NCBI GenBank assembly: GCA_024279425.1 | Contig: JAJRRO010000106.1 | Coordinates: 1 to 64,000, forward strand | Length of the DNA: 64,000 nt | From: Bacteroidota bacterium | GTDB taxonomy: Bacteria > Bacteroidota > Bacteroidia > Flavobacteriales > Flavobacteriaceae | Direction: 5' to 3' | Shown: positions 35,484 to 45,161 of the stretch, piece by piece | How the letters are laid out: each line of letters begins with the position of its first letter | Numbering within the stretch: position 1 is the first letter of the stretch | Program-made: the position numbers and the translations under genes | The notes under the pieces: generated by a model | Told to the model about the DNA's origin: nothing | Databases searched by the model: none | Seen by the model: only the letters and a program-made list of their open reading frames with translations

Positions 35484-35664
35484 TTGACTTCAGGGTTTCT
35501 AATTGTTGCCTATCACTTGCAAATTCACTTATTTTTAGCTGATAGCCGATTAAATTATTATTTTTAGGGTGGTTCCCAGCGGTATATAGGAAGGACTTAC
35601 TTTGTTCTTGCTGTATTGGCATTAAAATATTAGTTTTCATCAACCATCCTTTGAATTCAATACT

Positions 35665-36675
35665 ATGAAAAACAGTATCCTATTTTTGATTGTTCCCCTT
35701 ATACTATGCACGGCCTGTTCAGAAAAGGAAAAAAAGTCTGTAGAATCTGATTTTTCCATCGAAATTCTCGATGATGAGGCTCTTGGGTTGCTTGGTGGAC
35801 ATGGCGACATCCAGGAAATTGGCAGCGGATTTAAATGGACAGAGGGACCTTTGTGGATTGAAGATGGAAAATATCTCTTGTTTTCGGACATTCCGAACAA
35901 TAAAATCTTTAAGATCGATGCCAATGGTGAAACTTCAGAATATTTAAATCCTGCTGGTTATACGGGCAGCGTTCCTAGAGGTGGGGAATTAGGGTCAAAT
36001 GGACTACTCTTGAATCAAAAAGGGGAATTGGTGCTTCTTCAGCATGGCGACCGTAGGATTGCAAAAATGACGGCCGCAATCGATGACCCCAAGCCGGTTT
36101 ATGAAAGTATAGTTGACAATTATGAAGGTAAGAAATTCAATAGCCCCAATGATGCCGTATATGACAGTGATGGCAATTTGTATTTTACGGACCCACCTTA
36201 CGGACTTCCAGAGCGGATGGACGACCCGACAAAGGAGTTGGATTTTCAGGGTGTATATTGTTTAAAGACCTCGGGCGAACTTGTTTTGGTAGATACACTT
36301 ACCCGTCCAAATGGCATAGCTTTTTCCCCTGATGGCAACAGATTATTTGTTGCCGTCTCAGACCCCGAGCATGCGGTTTGGTATGCCTACGATGTTATTG
36401 GTCCTGGAGAGGTCAAGAATAAAACCTTATTTTATGATGCCACATCTTTAATAGGGCAAAAAGGCCAGCAAGGATTACCCGATGGAATGAAAATGCATAG
36501 TAAGGGGTATCTTTTTGCAACAGGTCCAGGAGGGGCTTGGGTATTCAATAGTAGTGGTAAGCCCATTGCACGGATACATACTGGTCAAGCAACGTCCAAT
36601 TGCGCCTTTAATGCTGATGAAAGTATCCTTTTTTTAACGGCTGATGACTATGTACTCCAGGTTCGGTTGAATTGA
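35665..36675 (+). CDS. SMP-30/gluconolactonase-like lipoprotein
   Basis: A 336-residue lipoprotein with lipobox LCTACSEK (cysteine 19) after MKNSILFLIVPLI. The mature part is a six-bladed beta-propeller of the SMP-30/LRE family: FKWTEGPLWIEDGKYLLFSD, KKFNSPNDAVYDSDGNLYFT, RPNGIAFSPDGNRLFVAVSD, QGLPDGMKMHSKGYLFATGP. These hydrolyse sugar lactones with a calcium ion. It faces the cytochrome gene, 26 bp away tail to tail, and is near a sugar-phosphate isomerase, so carbohydrate metabolism is likely. Confidence 0.88.
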   Translation: MKNSILFLIVPLILCTACSEKEKKSVESDFSIEILDDEALGLLGGHGDIQEIGSGFKWTEGPLWIEDGKYLLFSDIPNNKIFKIDANGETSEYLNPAGYTGSVPRGGELGSNGLLLNQKGELVLLQHGDRRIAKMTAAIDDPKPVYESIVDNYEGKKFNSPNDAVYDSDGNLYFTDPPYGLPERMDDPTKELDFQGVYCLKTSGELVLVDTLTRPNGIAFSPDGNRLFVAVSDPEHAVWYAYDVIGPGEVKNKTLFYDATSLIGQKGQQGLPDGMKMHSKGYLFATGPGGAWVFNSSGKPIARIHTGQATSNCAFNADESILFLTADDYVLQVRLN

Positions 36676-36701
36676 TCCAGTAGTCGAAATTTAAAATTGA
36701 A

Positions 36702-39671
36702 TTATTTGGATTGTTGTAGGAAGGCCAATAAATCTGCCATTTCTTGATGGTTCATGTTCAGTTCCAATCCCTCGAACATCATTGAAGTGCCGAGTGATAA
36801 AAAATCGGTAATATCGTTTTTATCGAAGGTTCTTTCTTCACCACCCACCATACGCAAACCAATTTTGGTATCGGTTTCATTAAAGATCAAACCAGTAAAA
36901 ATAGAGCCGTCCTTTGCGCGTATCTGATAGTTTAAATATCCGGTATCCACTGCAGCATTGGGGTCAAGAATATCATGCAGCAAAGACTCTTTGCTTTTTC
37001 TGTTAATTTCAGTAAGGTTGGGTCCAACATGTATTCCTAGATTACCATGCCTATGGCATTGGGCGCAAACTGTTTGGAATACTTCTTCCCCTTTTACCGG
37101 GCTTCCCTCTAGGCTCAAAGCAGGACGCATATTTTCTATGGCGTCTTTCCTTGTGACTACGCCAGCGTCTGAGAATAAAACCTCTGCCCGTTGTCTTGTT
37201 TCTTTGTTTTTAGAAAAGAGTAAAACCCTACGTCGTTCCAAATCCAAATTGAATTCACTTAGGTTTACTCGGCCATTTTCCATAGCAGTTAATAATAAAT
37301 CGTGATTATAGGATTTATAAAGAAGGATGTTGGCCGCATGCATTCTGGTTTGGGGACCAAAACCTGACCAAAGTTCAAGAAGTTTGGTGCCAATGGTCCG
37401 GTCATTGGAAGACCTTAATTGCTTTATGGCCTCTATTTGCAGGCCCAATGGTTGTCTATTGTCCAATAGTGAATATAGAAGTACTTTTCTATTACCAAAA
37501 TCGTCAAGACCAATAAGTTGTAATTGGTCCAATCGTTCTTCAGTGGAAAGTGATGTGTCAAAAACCGATTTCATCGCTTTCTTAATTAGACCACCCATTT
37601 TGGATGAGGGTGGAAGTGCCATCGCATATCGCAAGACTGCTGTAGCTTTGATTAAAGTGGGAGAATTATCTTCTTCGATGCCTTCCAAGGATATTGCAAA
37701 TAAATCCTTGGCCTTGTTATCCAATCCTGAATACGAACTATTTTGCCAGCCTCTTGCCAAAGCCTCAATGATTTTGGTCTTTGGGCCAATGGCCATTTTA
37801 TTTTTCTTCAAAGCTCCCAGAAATTGATGTGTTTGCCCAAGGGTACCCTTTTCCCCAATTAATTCGGTAAAGAGCTCAAGAATTTGGAAATGATTTTGGG
37901 TTAGGTTTTGGGAGTTTTGAGCCAGTATATATTTGGTAGATTCAAAAGCATGACTTTGAAGGGCGCTAGCAATCGATTTGATTATCCAAGAATCACTTTC
38001 GGTATCGGATAACATCATCATTAGGGCTTCTCTTATTTCCGCAATATGGTTGGCGAGATCTTTGTCGGGCAAGGTTCCCAATGCAAGGGTAGCCCTCATT
38101 CTTACACGTGCATCCTTATCTTTGGTAAGTGCAATAAGAGGGTTCAAAAAACCACTATCCGACACCAGTCTTTTTTCGGCAATTTTGATTGCATTTTCAC
38201 AAATTTCGGGACTCGTATCTTCAAGACTTGATACTAATATTCTTTTTTCCAGGGCTTCCAATCCGTCCAATGTCCAAAGACTATGTAACCGGGCCAGAGG
38301 ATTGGCCGAATTCTCTAATTGCTGTGCTAGCAAAGGAATAGCCTCCTGCTTGTTCTGGGTAACCAAAAGCCGTTGGGCCGTTGTTCTTGCCCACTGGTTG
38401 TCGCTGCCTAACAAAAGAACCAATTTTTTCAAATCGCCGGGCAAAGGTTGATTTTTACTGCTTTTGTGTCCCTTAGGCGTTATGCGATAGATTCTTCCTT
38501 TTTCCTTCCCCGCATTAAGGTCCATTTTTTTCTCCAATTCATCCGGGATCCATTCAGGATGTTCAATGACCTCCCGATGTATGTCCACTACATATAAAGA
38601 ACCATCAGGGCCCGTAGCCATATTTACGGGTCTAAATGAGCGATCCGAGGAAGCAAGGAACTCGGCCTTATCCCTCTCTCTTTTTGCAGAGAAAGAGCTG
38701 CCATTTTTTGATAGAATATCTAGGTGAACTAGGTTTAAGACACAATCAGCGACCAAAATACTATTGTCAAATGTGTCCGGGAAGGCCCCACCACCATAGT
38801 ACGTAATTCCACATGCCCCAGAAAAATAACCCGATTGCTCGGGATGGTTTACTCTTGTATCCTGTTCCCCAATGGGATAAATTCTAGAAAGGCCATTTTC
38901 GTCGTGATTGGAAATATTTGTCAATGCATGGGAAGGGGATACTGGAATATCTTCAATATAGTGGTCTTCGAACACCAAATGGGAGATGTGCTCCAGATTA
39001 TGCGTTTCATACAAATGACCCCATTTATCAAAGGTGATTTTAAACCCACCTGACGATTCCCCAATACGTTGTAATTTTTGTTTCTCAAGATCAAATCTAA
39101 AATCACCCCCCCTAAGGTCAAGCACCTTTCCAGGGTCAGTTTCAAAATATGGCTTTCCTGAATTTCCACCGTTGGCAGCGTAGATCCAATTGTCGAGTCC
39201 GTAGGTGAGCCCATTAAAATTATGTTGTAGATTACCTGTGCTTAATCCGCCCATGATGATTTTACGTTCGTCTTCCAAACCGTCACCGTTGCTGTCGTTT
39301 ATCCAGAGGAGGTTCGGGGGCGAGGCCACCAAAAACCCTCCCTTATAGGGCAAAAAGGATGAGGCGATTCCCAAGCTATCGGAATAAACCAATCTTTGGT
39401 CATACAGACCATCATCGTTGGTATCCTTAAGTTGGACCAGACGACTATCTGCATCCCTTAGGGGATACCCCGGCATTTCCAATACAAACGTTCGACCATG
39501 TTCATCAAATTTCATTTCTACGGGATCAAATACGATGGGTTCTGAAGCAACAAGCTCCAAATCGAAATCCGGATGTATTTGAAAACCTTCGGGAGGGTTG
39601 ATGGAATTGGTTTGACAATTTAGAAGGAACAACGCTGTGAATACGAATAAGATTGAATTTGGACGGGTCAT
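36702..39671 (-). CDS. PVC-type cytochrome-c lipoprotein with propeller and HEAT repeats
   Basis: A 989-residue exported protein; the ATG at 39671 (MTRPNSILFVFTALFLLNC) gives a lipobox with cysteine 19, whereas the upstream extension is implausible. Residues 30-400 form a propeller-like PVC-type domain (FQIHPDFDLELVASEPIVFD, GPDGSLYVVDIHREVIEHP). Residues 430-830 are HEAT-like repeats (DKDARVRMRATLALGTL). The C-terminus has one heme c motif, CAQCH (in VFQTVCAQCHRHGNLGIHVGP) and a distal axial methionine region. Such proteins are abundant in Planctomycetes and marine Bacteroidota that digest polysaccharides; electron acceptor unknown. Confidence 0.85.
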   Translation of the reverse strand: MTRPNSILFVFTALFLLNCQTNSINPPEGFQIHPDFDLELVASEPIVFDPVEMKFDEHGRTFVLEMPGYPLRDADSRLVQLKDTNDDGLYDQRLVYSDSLGIASSFLPYKGGFLVASPPNLLWINDSNGDGLEDERKIIMGGLSTGNLQHNFNGLTYGLDNWIYAANGGNSGKPYFETDPGKVLDLRGGDFRFDLEKQKLQRIGESSGGFKITFDKWGHLYETHNLEHISHLVFEDHYIEDIPVSPSHALTNISNHDENGLSRIYPIGEQDTRVNHPEQSGYFSGACGITYYGGGAFPDTFDNSILVADCVLNLVHLDILSKNGSSFSAKRERDKAEFLASSDRSFRPVNMATGPDGSLYVVDIHREVIEHPEWIPDELEKKMDLNAGKEKGRIYRITPKGHKSSKNQPLPGDLKKLVLLLGSDNQWARTTAQRLLVTQNKQEAIPLLAQQLENSANPLARLHSLWTLDGLEALEKRILVSSLEDTSPEICENAIKIAEKRLVSDSGFLNPLIALTKDKDARVRMRATLALGTLPDKDLANHIAEIREALMMMLSDTESDSWIIKSIASALQSHAFESTKYILAQNSQNLTQNHFQILELFTELIGEKGTLGQTHQFLGALKKNKMAIGPKTKIIEALARGWQNSSYSGLDNKAKDLFAISLEGIEEDNSPTLIKATAVLRYAMALPPSSKMGGLIKKAMKSVFDTSLSTEERLDQLQLIGLDDFGNRKVLLYSLLDNRQPLGLQIEAIKQLRSSNDRTIGTKLLELWSGFGPQTRMHAANILLYKSYNHDLLLTAMENGRVNLSEFNLDLERRRVLLFSKNKETRQRAEVLFSDAGVVTRKDAIENMRPALSLEGSPVKGEEVFQTVCAQCHRHGNLGIHVGPNLTEINRKSKESLLHDILDPNAAVDTGYLNYQIRAKDGSIFTGLIFNETDTKIGLRMVGGEERTFDKNDITDFLSLGTSMMFEGLELNMNHQEMADLLAFLQQSK

Positions 39672-39856
39672 TTTGGTTGGATGGTATTTTATAGTAAGTG
39701 AACCTTTACAAGGTAACAAATTTGTTTTGGGTTGTACAAATCCCATCACTTTACCAAAGGGGCATATATTAAATTTTTGGAGCCCCATTCTTTTTTAATT
39801 ACATTTAGTGGAACCTATTTGGCACCCTGCCAAATTGTTTTGTAAACCCGAAAATA

Positions 39857-40909
39857 ATGAAATCAGAAAAGAAAGAGATACAGTCCAGACGTCAATTTAT
39901 TGGAAATACATCAGTACTTGCCGCAGGGATGGTACTCGGTGGCTCCTCTCTTTTTGGGGCTCCCTCCATTATCAAATCATATAATAAACCAAATTCGAAG
40001 ATCAATGGGGTGCAAATAGGGTGTATCACCTATTCTTTTAGGAGCATGCAAGATCAAAGTGCTGAAGCCACTTTAAAATATGTCCTGGATTCAGAAATTA
40101 ATGCTATTGAGCTAATGGGAGACCCTGCCGAGATGTTTGCGGGAAAGCCTGCCAATCCCGTGGATCGTCGTGCCTATTATGGTATTATGAGAAAAAAAAG
40201 AGGCGGCACGGAATTATCCGAAGATGAAGAAAAGGAGTTGGCCGATATGAAGGCCCAAAATGATGCTTATAATGTGGATCTTGTAAAATGGAGAACCGGT
40301 GCATCTATGGATAAGTTTGCCAAGCTCAAAAAAATGTACAAATCCGCTGGAGTTGATATATACGGATTTAAACCAAGTGCATTTGGAACAAGGAACACCG
40401 ATGCTGAGATAGATTATGGTCTAAGGGCAGCAAAAGCTCTCGGTGCCAGTCACGTTACCTTGGAACTTCCGGGGGATCATGCCCACACCCTTAAGCTGGG
40501 TACTATGGCCGCTAAGCATGGCATGCATGTAGCCTATCACGGGCATGAGCAGCAAACCCCGACTTGGTGGGATACAGCACTGGGACAATCAAAACACAAT
40601 ATGATGAATTTGGATTTGGGCCATTATATTGCAGCAGGTAATACGGATGCCCAAGAACTCATATCTTCCAAACACAGACGTATCTCAAGTATGCATTTGA
40701 AGGATAGGCAGAATCCCGCAAATGGAAAAAAGAACCAGCCTTTTGGCCAGGGGGATACGCCTATTGTTGATGTACTTCAATTGATGCGCGATGAAAGCTT
40801 CAAATTTCCGGCTTCAATAGAGCTCGAATATGATATACCCGAAGGTTCCAATGCGGTTCAGGAAGTGGCCAAATGTTTGGAATATTGTAGAAAAACATTG
40901 TCATCCTAA
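39857..40909 (+). CDS. Sugar phosphate isomerase/epimerase-like TIM-barrel protein, Tat signal
   Basis: A 350-residue AP-endonuclease-2-type TIM barrel. The N-terminus has a twin-arginine signal (QSRRQFIGNTSVLAAGMVLGG), so it is exported folded. Barrel motifs: IGCITYSFRSM at the start, INAIELMGDPAEM, MHVAYHGHEQQTP, NLDLGHYIAAGN, SMHLKDRQNP and SIELEYDIPEG, which include the metal-binding His/Glu/Asp set of sugar isomerases. Substrate unknown. It is divergent from the cytochrome gene and 57 bp-plus apart, and probably belongs to the same carbohydrate function. Confidence 0.87.
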   Translation: MKSEKKEIQSRRQFIGNTSVLAAGMVLGGSSLFGAPSIIKSYNKPNSKINGVQIGCITYSFRSMQDQSAEATLKYVLDSEINAIELMGDPAEMFAGKPANPVDRRAYYGIMRKKRGGTELSEDEEKELADMKAQNDAYNVDLVKWRTGASMDKFAKLKKMYKSAGVDIYGFKPSAFGTRNTDAEIDYGLRAAKALGASHVTLELPGDHAHTLKLGTMAAKHGMHVAYHGHEQQTPTWWDTALGQSKHNMMNLDLGHYIAAGNTDAQELISSKHRRISSMHLKDRQNPANGKKNQPFGQGDTPIVDVLQLMRDESFKFPASIELEYDIPEGSNAVQEVAKCLEYCRKTLSS

Positions 40910-41060
40910 GTCGTTTGAAAGCTTTTTGATCAGCAAAAAGATAGCTGTGTGATAGGTCTGTAGTGTGGTGGAAATTGTCTGTTGTGTCTAGGTGTAAATA
41001 ACAAGGGAACTTAAATACCCGCTTCCTAGCCTTTTCTGTGTTTTATTCAAAGTGTTTGTC

Positions 41061-41378
41061 ATGTCAACCAAGAATCAATGTAAAAACTGCGAAAAACCTT
41101 TTAATAAGTCGTTTGACTTTTGCCCTTTTTGTGGTCAAGAAACTGCGGATAATCTCACTTTTGGGGTATTGTTCAGTAACACCATCAGTAATTATTTTTC
41201 GATTGACGCGTGCTTTTTCAAAAGTTTTATTCCCCTTATGTCCAAGCCTGGGGTATTGGCCAGGCGTTTTGTTGATGGGAAGCGACTTTCTTATTTGCAT
41301 CCGGCGCAATTTTATCTTTTTATTTCAGTGGTATTCTTTTTTACCCATTGTTATTATTCATTTTGTTCTTTAATTTAG
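41061..41378 (+). pseudogene. DUF3667 gene truncated by the 41.3-kb island boundary
   Basis: Residues from MSTKNQCKNCEKPFNKSFD carry the two CxxC pairs (CKNC, CPFC) of the N-terminal zinc ribbon of DUF3667 membrane proteins and the conserved GVLARRFVDGKRLSYLHPAQFYLF, then the frame runs into foreign sequence (about 41340) and stops after 105 codons. The family normally has about 250-350 residues with more membrane helices after this point. No matching C-terminal half is seen at the right edge of the island, so it was deleted or lies elsewhere. Confidence 0.75.
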
Positions 41379-41646
41379 AAATTAAAATTACAGCAAAGCT
41401 TCCACCAAAACACGAAACAATAGAATTAATAATAAATAAATTATGATTGACATTTCCCAATTGCATTATTGATTTAGGGTCAAAACCTAATCTTCCGAAT
41501 GATTTAATTAAAAAAATACTACCAAATACACCAGCAATGGTATTTCCTATAATACCAAAGGAATATTTTTTAAAAATGTATCCTGTAATATTAGCTCCAA
41601 CTATGCCGATTAAAATACTAATAAGAGAAATTAAAGTATCTGTCAT
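41341..41646 (-). CDS. Small membrane protein, GlsB/YeaQ-like
   Basis: A 101-residue protein with three or four hydrophobic segments (LISLISILIGIVGANITGYI; FGIIGNTIAGVFGSIFLIK; NLFIINSIVSCFGGSFAVIL) and the motif GNTIAGVFGS, reminiscent of transglycosylase-associated (GlsB) proteins. Its stop codon lies at the island boundary, inside the truncated DUF3667 frame. It is the last gene of an apparent cydA-cydB-orf101 operon, 12 bp after cydB. Function unknown. Confidence 0.55.
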   Translation of the reverse strand: MTDTLISLISILIGIVGANITGYIFKKYSFGIIGNTIAGVFGSIFLIKSFGRLGFDPKSIMQLGNVNHNLFIINSIVSCFGGSFAVILISKLKNKMNNNNG

Positions 41647-41658
41647 ATCTATTGAATT

Positions 41659-42732
41659 TTAATGGCCGTAATCCATTTTATCTATTTTACCTCCCATTAA
41701 TCTTTTTTGGATTATCATATACACAAAAAGAAGAATAAAACCAACAATTCCCCAATTTAGAGCTACCGATAAACCATATTCTGTTGTAGCGGTATTGTAT
41801 ATGGTTAGCGATTCGTTTATAGTATTTGTAGAAGGTAAAATTACAGGAAACATTGATGCCAAAGAAGATGTTATTCCTCCAAGGATTAACAAAGTAGAAA
41901 AAATAAAAGCGTGAATTTCTTTTTTTAATTTTTTGATAAAAAATAAGCCTATTAATCCCGTAAAATAAATAATTGGAAATATAATTAAATAGGATTTATC
42001 AATAAAATTATCTAGCGAATTTGAGTTTACAACTTGCCAAATACCTAAAGAAAAAAGTGTTAATATAGCAAGTATAATATTTAGCTTGAAAACTACTTTT
42101 TTTAATCGATGGTTAATTGTTGAGTTAGTTTTTAAAACAATCCAATTTGCTCCGTGAATAGCTAATGTAACCATTGTAATTAATCCTATAATAATAGTAA
42201 ACCAATCGATGACACCTGGATGTTCGGTTAGTGGACTAAAACTGCTATTCCATAAGGGGAGGAAAAAATAATGGCCTTCATAACTAGAAACCCCATTCTC
42301 TACACCTCCCAAGTTTACTCCTCTTACAATATTTCCTAAGGCAATACCAAAAAATAGTGCCAATAATAAACTAGAAATACCGAATGCTTTGTCCCACATA
42401 TCTTTCCACATTTGATAGTTGAACTGACTTCTAAATTCTAGACTAATTGCTCTAAAAACAATTAACCATAACACAATGATTAGTGGTAGATAAAAACCAC
42501 TAAAAACAGATGCATAAAATGTAGGGAAAGCCATAAAAAGCATTCCTCCGGCTGCTACCAACCAGACTTCATTAGAATCCCAAAATAATCCTGCGGATTT
42601 TGCAATTACCTCTTTATCTTTATCTTTTTTAGCTAAAAATAAATGTATGATTCCAACACCAAAATCATATCCATCTAAGATGAAAAACATAACTAAAACA
42701 ACAGATACTATTATAAACCAAAATATTTCCAT
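41659..42732 (-). CDS. cydB: Cytochrome d ubiquinol oxidase subunit II
   Basis: A 357-residue inner-membrane protein with about 8-9 helices. It starts MEIFWFIIVSVVLVMFFILDGYDFGVG, with the canonical CydB N-terminal motif DGYDFGVG, and has the conserved RAISLEFR and WDSNEVWLV segments. With CydA it forms bd oxidase, which reduces oxygen with quinol at high affinity. It is encoded 3 bp after cydA. Base composition is more AT-rich than in flanking chromosomal genes, matching the island. Confidence 0.93.
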   Translation of the reverse strand: MEIFWFIIVSVVLVMFFILDGYDFGVGIIHLFLAKKDKDKEVIAKSAGLFWDSNEVWLVAAGGMLFMAFPTFYASVFSGFYLPLIIVLWLIVFRAISLEFRSQFNYQMWKDMWDKAFGISSLLLALFFGIALGNIVRGVNLGGVENGVSSYEGHYFFLPLWNSSFSPLTEHPGVIDWFTIIIGLITMVTLAIHGANWIVLKTNSTINHRLKKVVFKLNIILAILTLFSLGIWQVVNSNSLDNFIDKSYLIIFPIIYFTGLIGLFFIKKLKKEIHAFIFSTLLILGGITSSLASMFPVILPSTNTINESLTIYNTATTEYGLSVALNWGIVGFILLFVYMIIQKRLMGGKIDKMDYGH

Positions 42733-42735
42733 AAT

Positions 42736-44067
42736 TTAATGTGATTGAGGTCTTGGACCTTGGTGAATAGTTTTACCAACTAATACTAAAAACAACAAAC
42801 CGAGTAGCATATACAACCCTACAAATCCTAATAGAGTAAATAGAGTATTACCTGAAGAAACTGTTGGTGAAACTCCTTCACTTGTTTTTAATAAGCCATA
42901 AACTAAATAAGGTTGTCTGCCTAATTCAGCAACATACCAACCTGTTATATTTGCAATGTATGGAAATGGAAATAAGAACATTATTGTCCACAGTAAAGGT
43001 TTAAAGTTGAATAATTTGTTTTTCCATAAAAAGAATACTGCCAAGAACATAACGCCTATAAAGATAGTGCCCAAACCAACCATAATATGATAGGCATAAT
43101 AGAGTGCTGGAATATTATCTGGTAATTCTTCTTTTTTAAATTGATCCATTCCTGGAATTTGTTTACCCCATTCTTGGTAAGTTAAAAAACTTAATATGTT
43201 TGGTACAGCAATTTTATTGTCTAATTTTTTCTCAACCATATTAGGCTGTCCAATTAATATAATTTCAGCTCCAGCTTCTTCAGTTTCAAAAATTCCTTCC
43301 ATTGCTGCAAATGATGCTGGCTGGTATTTCGCGACATTTTTGGCATTCCAGTCTCCCGTAGGAAATGCTAAAAGGACACTTGAAACTAAACCGAAAATCA
43401 CACCAGTTTTTAAAAACAATTTACCATATTCTACATTTTTATTTCTCAATATATAGAAAGCTCCAACACTTGCCACAACAAACGAAGATGTTACCATTGC
43501 TGCAACTTGGTTGTGTAAAAAGGCAGGTAACAACCAAGGATTAGAGAATAGAGCTGAAAAGTTATCCAACACAAAATTACCATTTTCTAAAATTTCATAA
43601 CCAACAGGGTGTTGCATCCAAGCATTTGTAGCCAAGATAAACCAACCACTTGCCCAAGACCCCAAAAACACTAAAAATCCTGTTAAGAAATGTAGTTTTT
43701 GACTCATTAATTTTTCGCCAAAAATAAATAGTGCCAAAAAGGAGGATTCTAAAAAGAACGAAAACATACCTTCCATAGCTAAAGTTTGTCCTATAATGCT
43801 CCCTGTTAGTTCTGAAAATTTAGCCCAATTCGTACCAAATTGAAATTCCATTGGAATTCCTGTAACAACTCCCATAGTAAAGTTAATAGCAAAAATTTTC
43901 ATAAAAAATTTAGCGGCATCATTATATTTTTCAATATTTTTTCTTAGATATTTCCATTTAAAATAGACAATCAATAAAGATAAGCCCATTGTTAATTGAG
44001 GGAATATGTAGTGAAATGTGATAGTGAATGCAAATTGCAGTCTATCGTAAAAAATTATATCTTCCAT
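42736..44067 (-). CDS. cydA: Cytochrome d ubiquinol oxidase subunit I
   Basis: A 443-residue membrane subunit that binds the hemes and oxidises quinol. H19 (FTITFHYIFPQLTMG) is the heme ligand of helix I; the quinol loop begins GDWNAKNVAKYQPASFAAMEG, close to the canonical motif, and is short (about 90 residues before helix 7), giving a total length below the 520 of the long-loop type. With cydB it forms one operon in the accessory island, with no cydX or cydDC genes nearby. It probably confers growth at low oxygen. Confidence 0.94.
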   Translation of the reverse strand: MEDIIFYDRLQFAFTITFHYIFPQLTMGLSLLIVYFKWKYLRKNIEKYNDAAKFFMKIFAINFTMGVVTGIPMEFQFGTNWAKFSELTGSIIGQTLAMEGMFSFFLESSFLALFIFGEKLMSQKLHFLTGFLVFLGSWASGWFILATNAWMQHPVGYEILENGNFVLDNFSALFSNPWLLPAFLHNQVAAMVTSSFVVASVGAFYILRNKNVEYGKLFLKTGVIFGLVSSVLLAFPTGDWNAKNVAKYQPASFAAMEGIFETEEAGAEIILIGQPNMVEKKLDNKIAVPNILSFLTYQEWGKQIPGMDQFKKEELPDNIPALYYAYHIMVGLGTIFIGVMFLAVFFLWKNKLFNFKPLLWTIMFLFPFPYIANITGWYVAELGRQPYLVYGLLKTSEGVSPTVSSGNTLFTLLGFVGLYMLLGLLFLVLVGKTIHQGPRPQSH

Positions 44068-44095
44068 TCTCTCTGTTTTTTTTAATGCGCGCTGA

Positions 44096-44452
44096 CTACA
44101 GCACTAAACGTAGTGCTGTGATTTCTACGGAAATATAGTTAAATCGGACAACTATCGTTGGTAAAACTGACTTGTACTTATGTTTTGGATTCCCGACTAT
44201 AGGTTGCCAAGAAGGCTCGCAGCGGCCGTATCTTGTCGATTTCGCGGTATTGGGAGTATAAATTGCAGTGCCAAATTATTTTTAGTGGCCGTTCTTGTCA
44301 GTTAGGGCTCGATGCCCATCTGCGGTGATCACTAATGTTTAAGGCAGCAGTTGTAATTTGGTTTAGCGCTGTGGTTCGAGTCGATTTACTTTAAGACCGG
44401 GAGTGCGTGGTACGAAGGGATTAAAGTTCACTGCAGGTGAATTGACTCGAAC
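44096..44452. repeat. 357-bp direct repeat, copy 1 (structured, non-coding)
   Basis: This block matches 49059-49416 in the same orientation with about 17 differences and one indel (about 95% identical). It starts CTACAGCACTAAACG and ends GACTCGAAC. It contains hairpins: ACAGCACTA/TAGTGCTGT near the 5' end, and a large terminal one GTTCGAGTC...GACTCGAAC. Neither copy contains an ORF of note. The copy lies between cydA and site A. Confidence 0.9.
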
Positions 44453-44620
44453 GGTTTTGTATAAAAATAGTAGCTTCTTGGCTCACGTGCGATACGGAAG
44501 CATCAGCGTGCGAATCAGCTAAGGCAAGCCTTACTATTTTTTTAGATTAAAGATATAATAATTTGTAGAAGTTCAAGCCTTCCTGGGGTTAAGCTATTTT
44601 TTTTATACTTTGTTGTATGT
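44448..44620. other. attC-like recombination site A
   Basis: Outer AAC (44450-44452) pairs with GTT (44612-44614). Arm 1 is GTATAAAAA plus TAGCTT (44459-44476, bulge TAG) after a 6-base spacer GGTTTT; arm 2 is AAGCTA plus TTTTTTTTATAC (44591-44608), then a 3-base spacer. The 6/3 asymmetry is the same as in site C. The site overlaps the end of repeat copy 1 and lies 3' of it, before the DUF302 gene. Confidence 0.5.
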
Positions 44621-44706
44621 AGGCTTTTTTCAATTTCTGATATATTTGGCACAAATTCATACCTATGAAATATTTCAACCGAAATAATTAATAAATGGAT
44701 TAATAT

Positions 44707-45096
44707 CTATATATTTTCAATGACTCTTTTCAACTTTTCTCTTATTTGAACCGCAATATCTCCTAAAGATTTATTTTCTACTGAAACCATTGAAGATAAA
44801 GGGTCTACAGCAGAAATTTCAATATCACCAGGTTCCTTTTCTTGAATTATAACATTGCAAGGAAGCATCGTGCCTATTTTATCTTCAGCTTGTAATGCTT
44901 TGTAGGCAAATGGAGCATTGCAAGCGCCCAAAATTTTATAGTTATAGAAATTTACATTTAATTTTTTCTTCAAAGTTGATTTTATATCAATTTCTGTAAG
45001 AACGCCAAATCCTTCTTTTTGAAGTTCTTTAATTGTTTTTTCAATTGCTGCATCAAATGTTGCGTTGCTCATGGTAGTTTTAAAGTAATAATCCAT
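44707..45096 (-). CDS. DUF302 domain protein
   Basis: The ATG at 45096 (MDYYFKTTMSNATFDAAIEK) fits the family start better than one 10 codons upstream. The 129-residue cytoplasmic protein has the DUF302 core: LQKEGFGVLTEIDIKSTLKK, YKILGACNAPFAYKALQAED and IGTMLPCNVIIQE, with two conserved cysteines. DUF302 proteins are widespread in bacteria and some are tied to redox or metal stress, but no reaction is established. It is a likely cassette between sites A and B, AT-rich and on the minus strand. Confidence 0.85.
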   Translation of the reverse strand: MDYYFKTTMSNATFDAAIEKTIKELQKEGFGVLTEIDIKSTLKKKLNVNFYNYKILGACNAPFAYKALQAEDKIGTMLPCNVIIQEKEPGDIEISAVDPLSSMVSVENKSLGDIAVQIREKLKRVIENI

Positions 45097-45161
45097 CTTT
45101 TCATTTAATTTTATAAAATAGTTCATAAATATTCTTTGCCTAAACTGTTTTCAGCTTGCAT

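Noticed and set aside
35434-35643. 69-aa minus-strand frame after rimO
   Set aside because: It overlaps the 3' end of rimO and has no protein-like motif or terminator.
37327-38451. Several plus-strand frames over 150 aa opposite the cytochrome lipoprotein gene
   Set aside because: They are antisense shadows of a well-supported 989-aa gene and carry no recognisable domain.
44096-44620. Structured region next to cydA as a standard IS terminal repeat
   Set aside because: The two 357-bp copies are direct, not inverted, have no transposase of their own, and the IS110 between them does not end at them.
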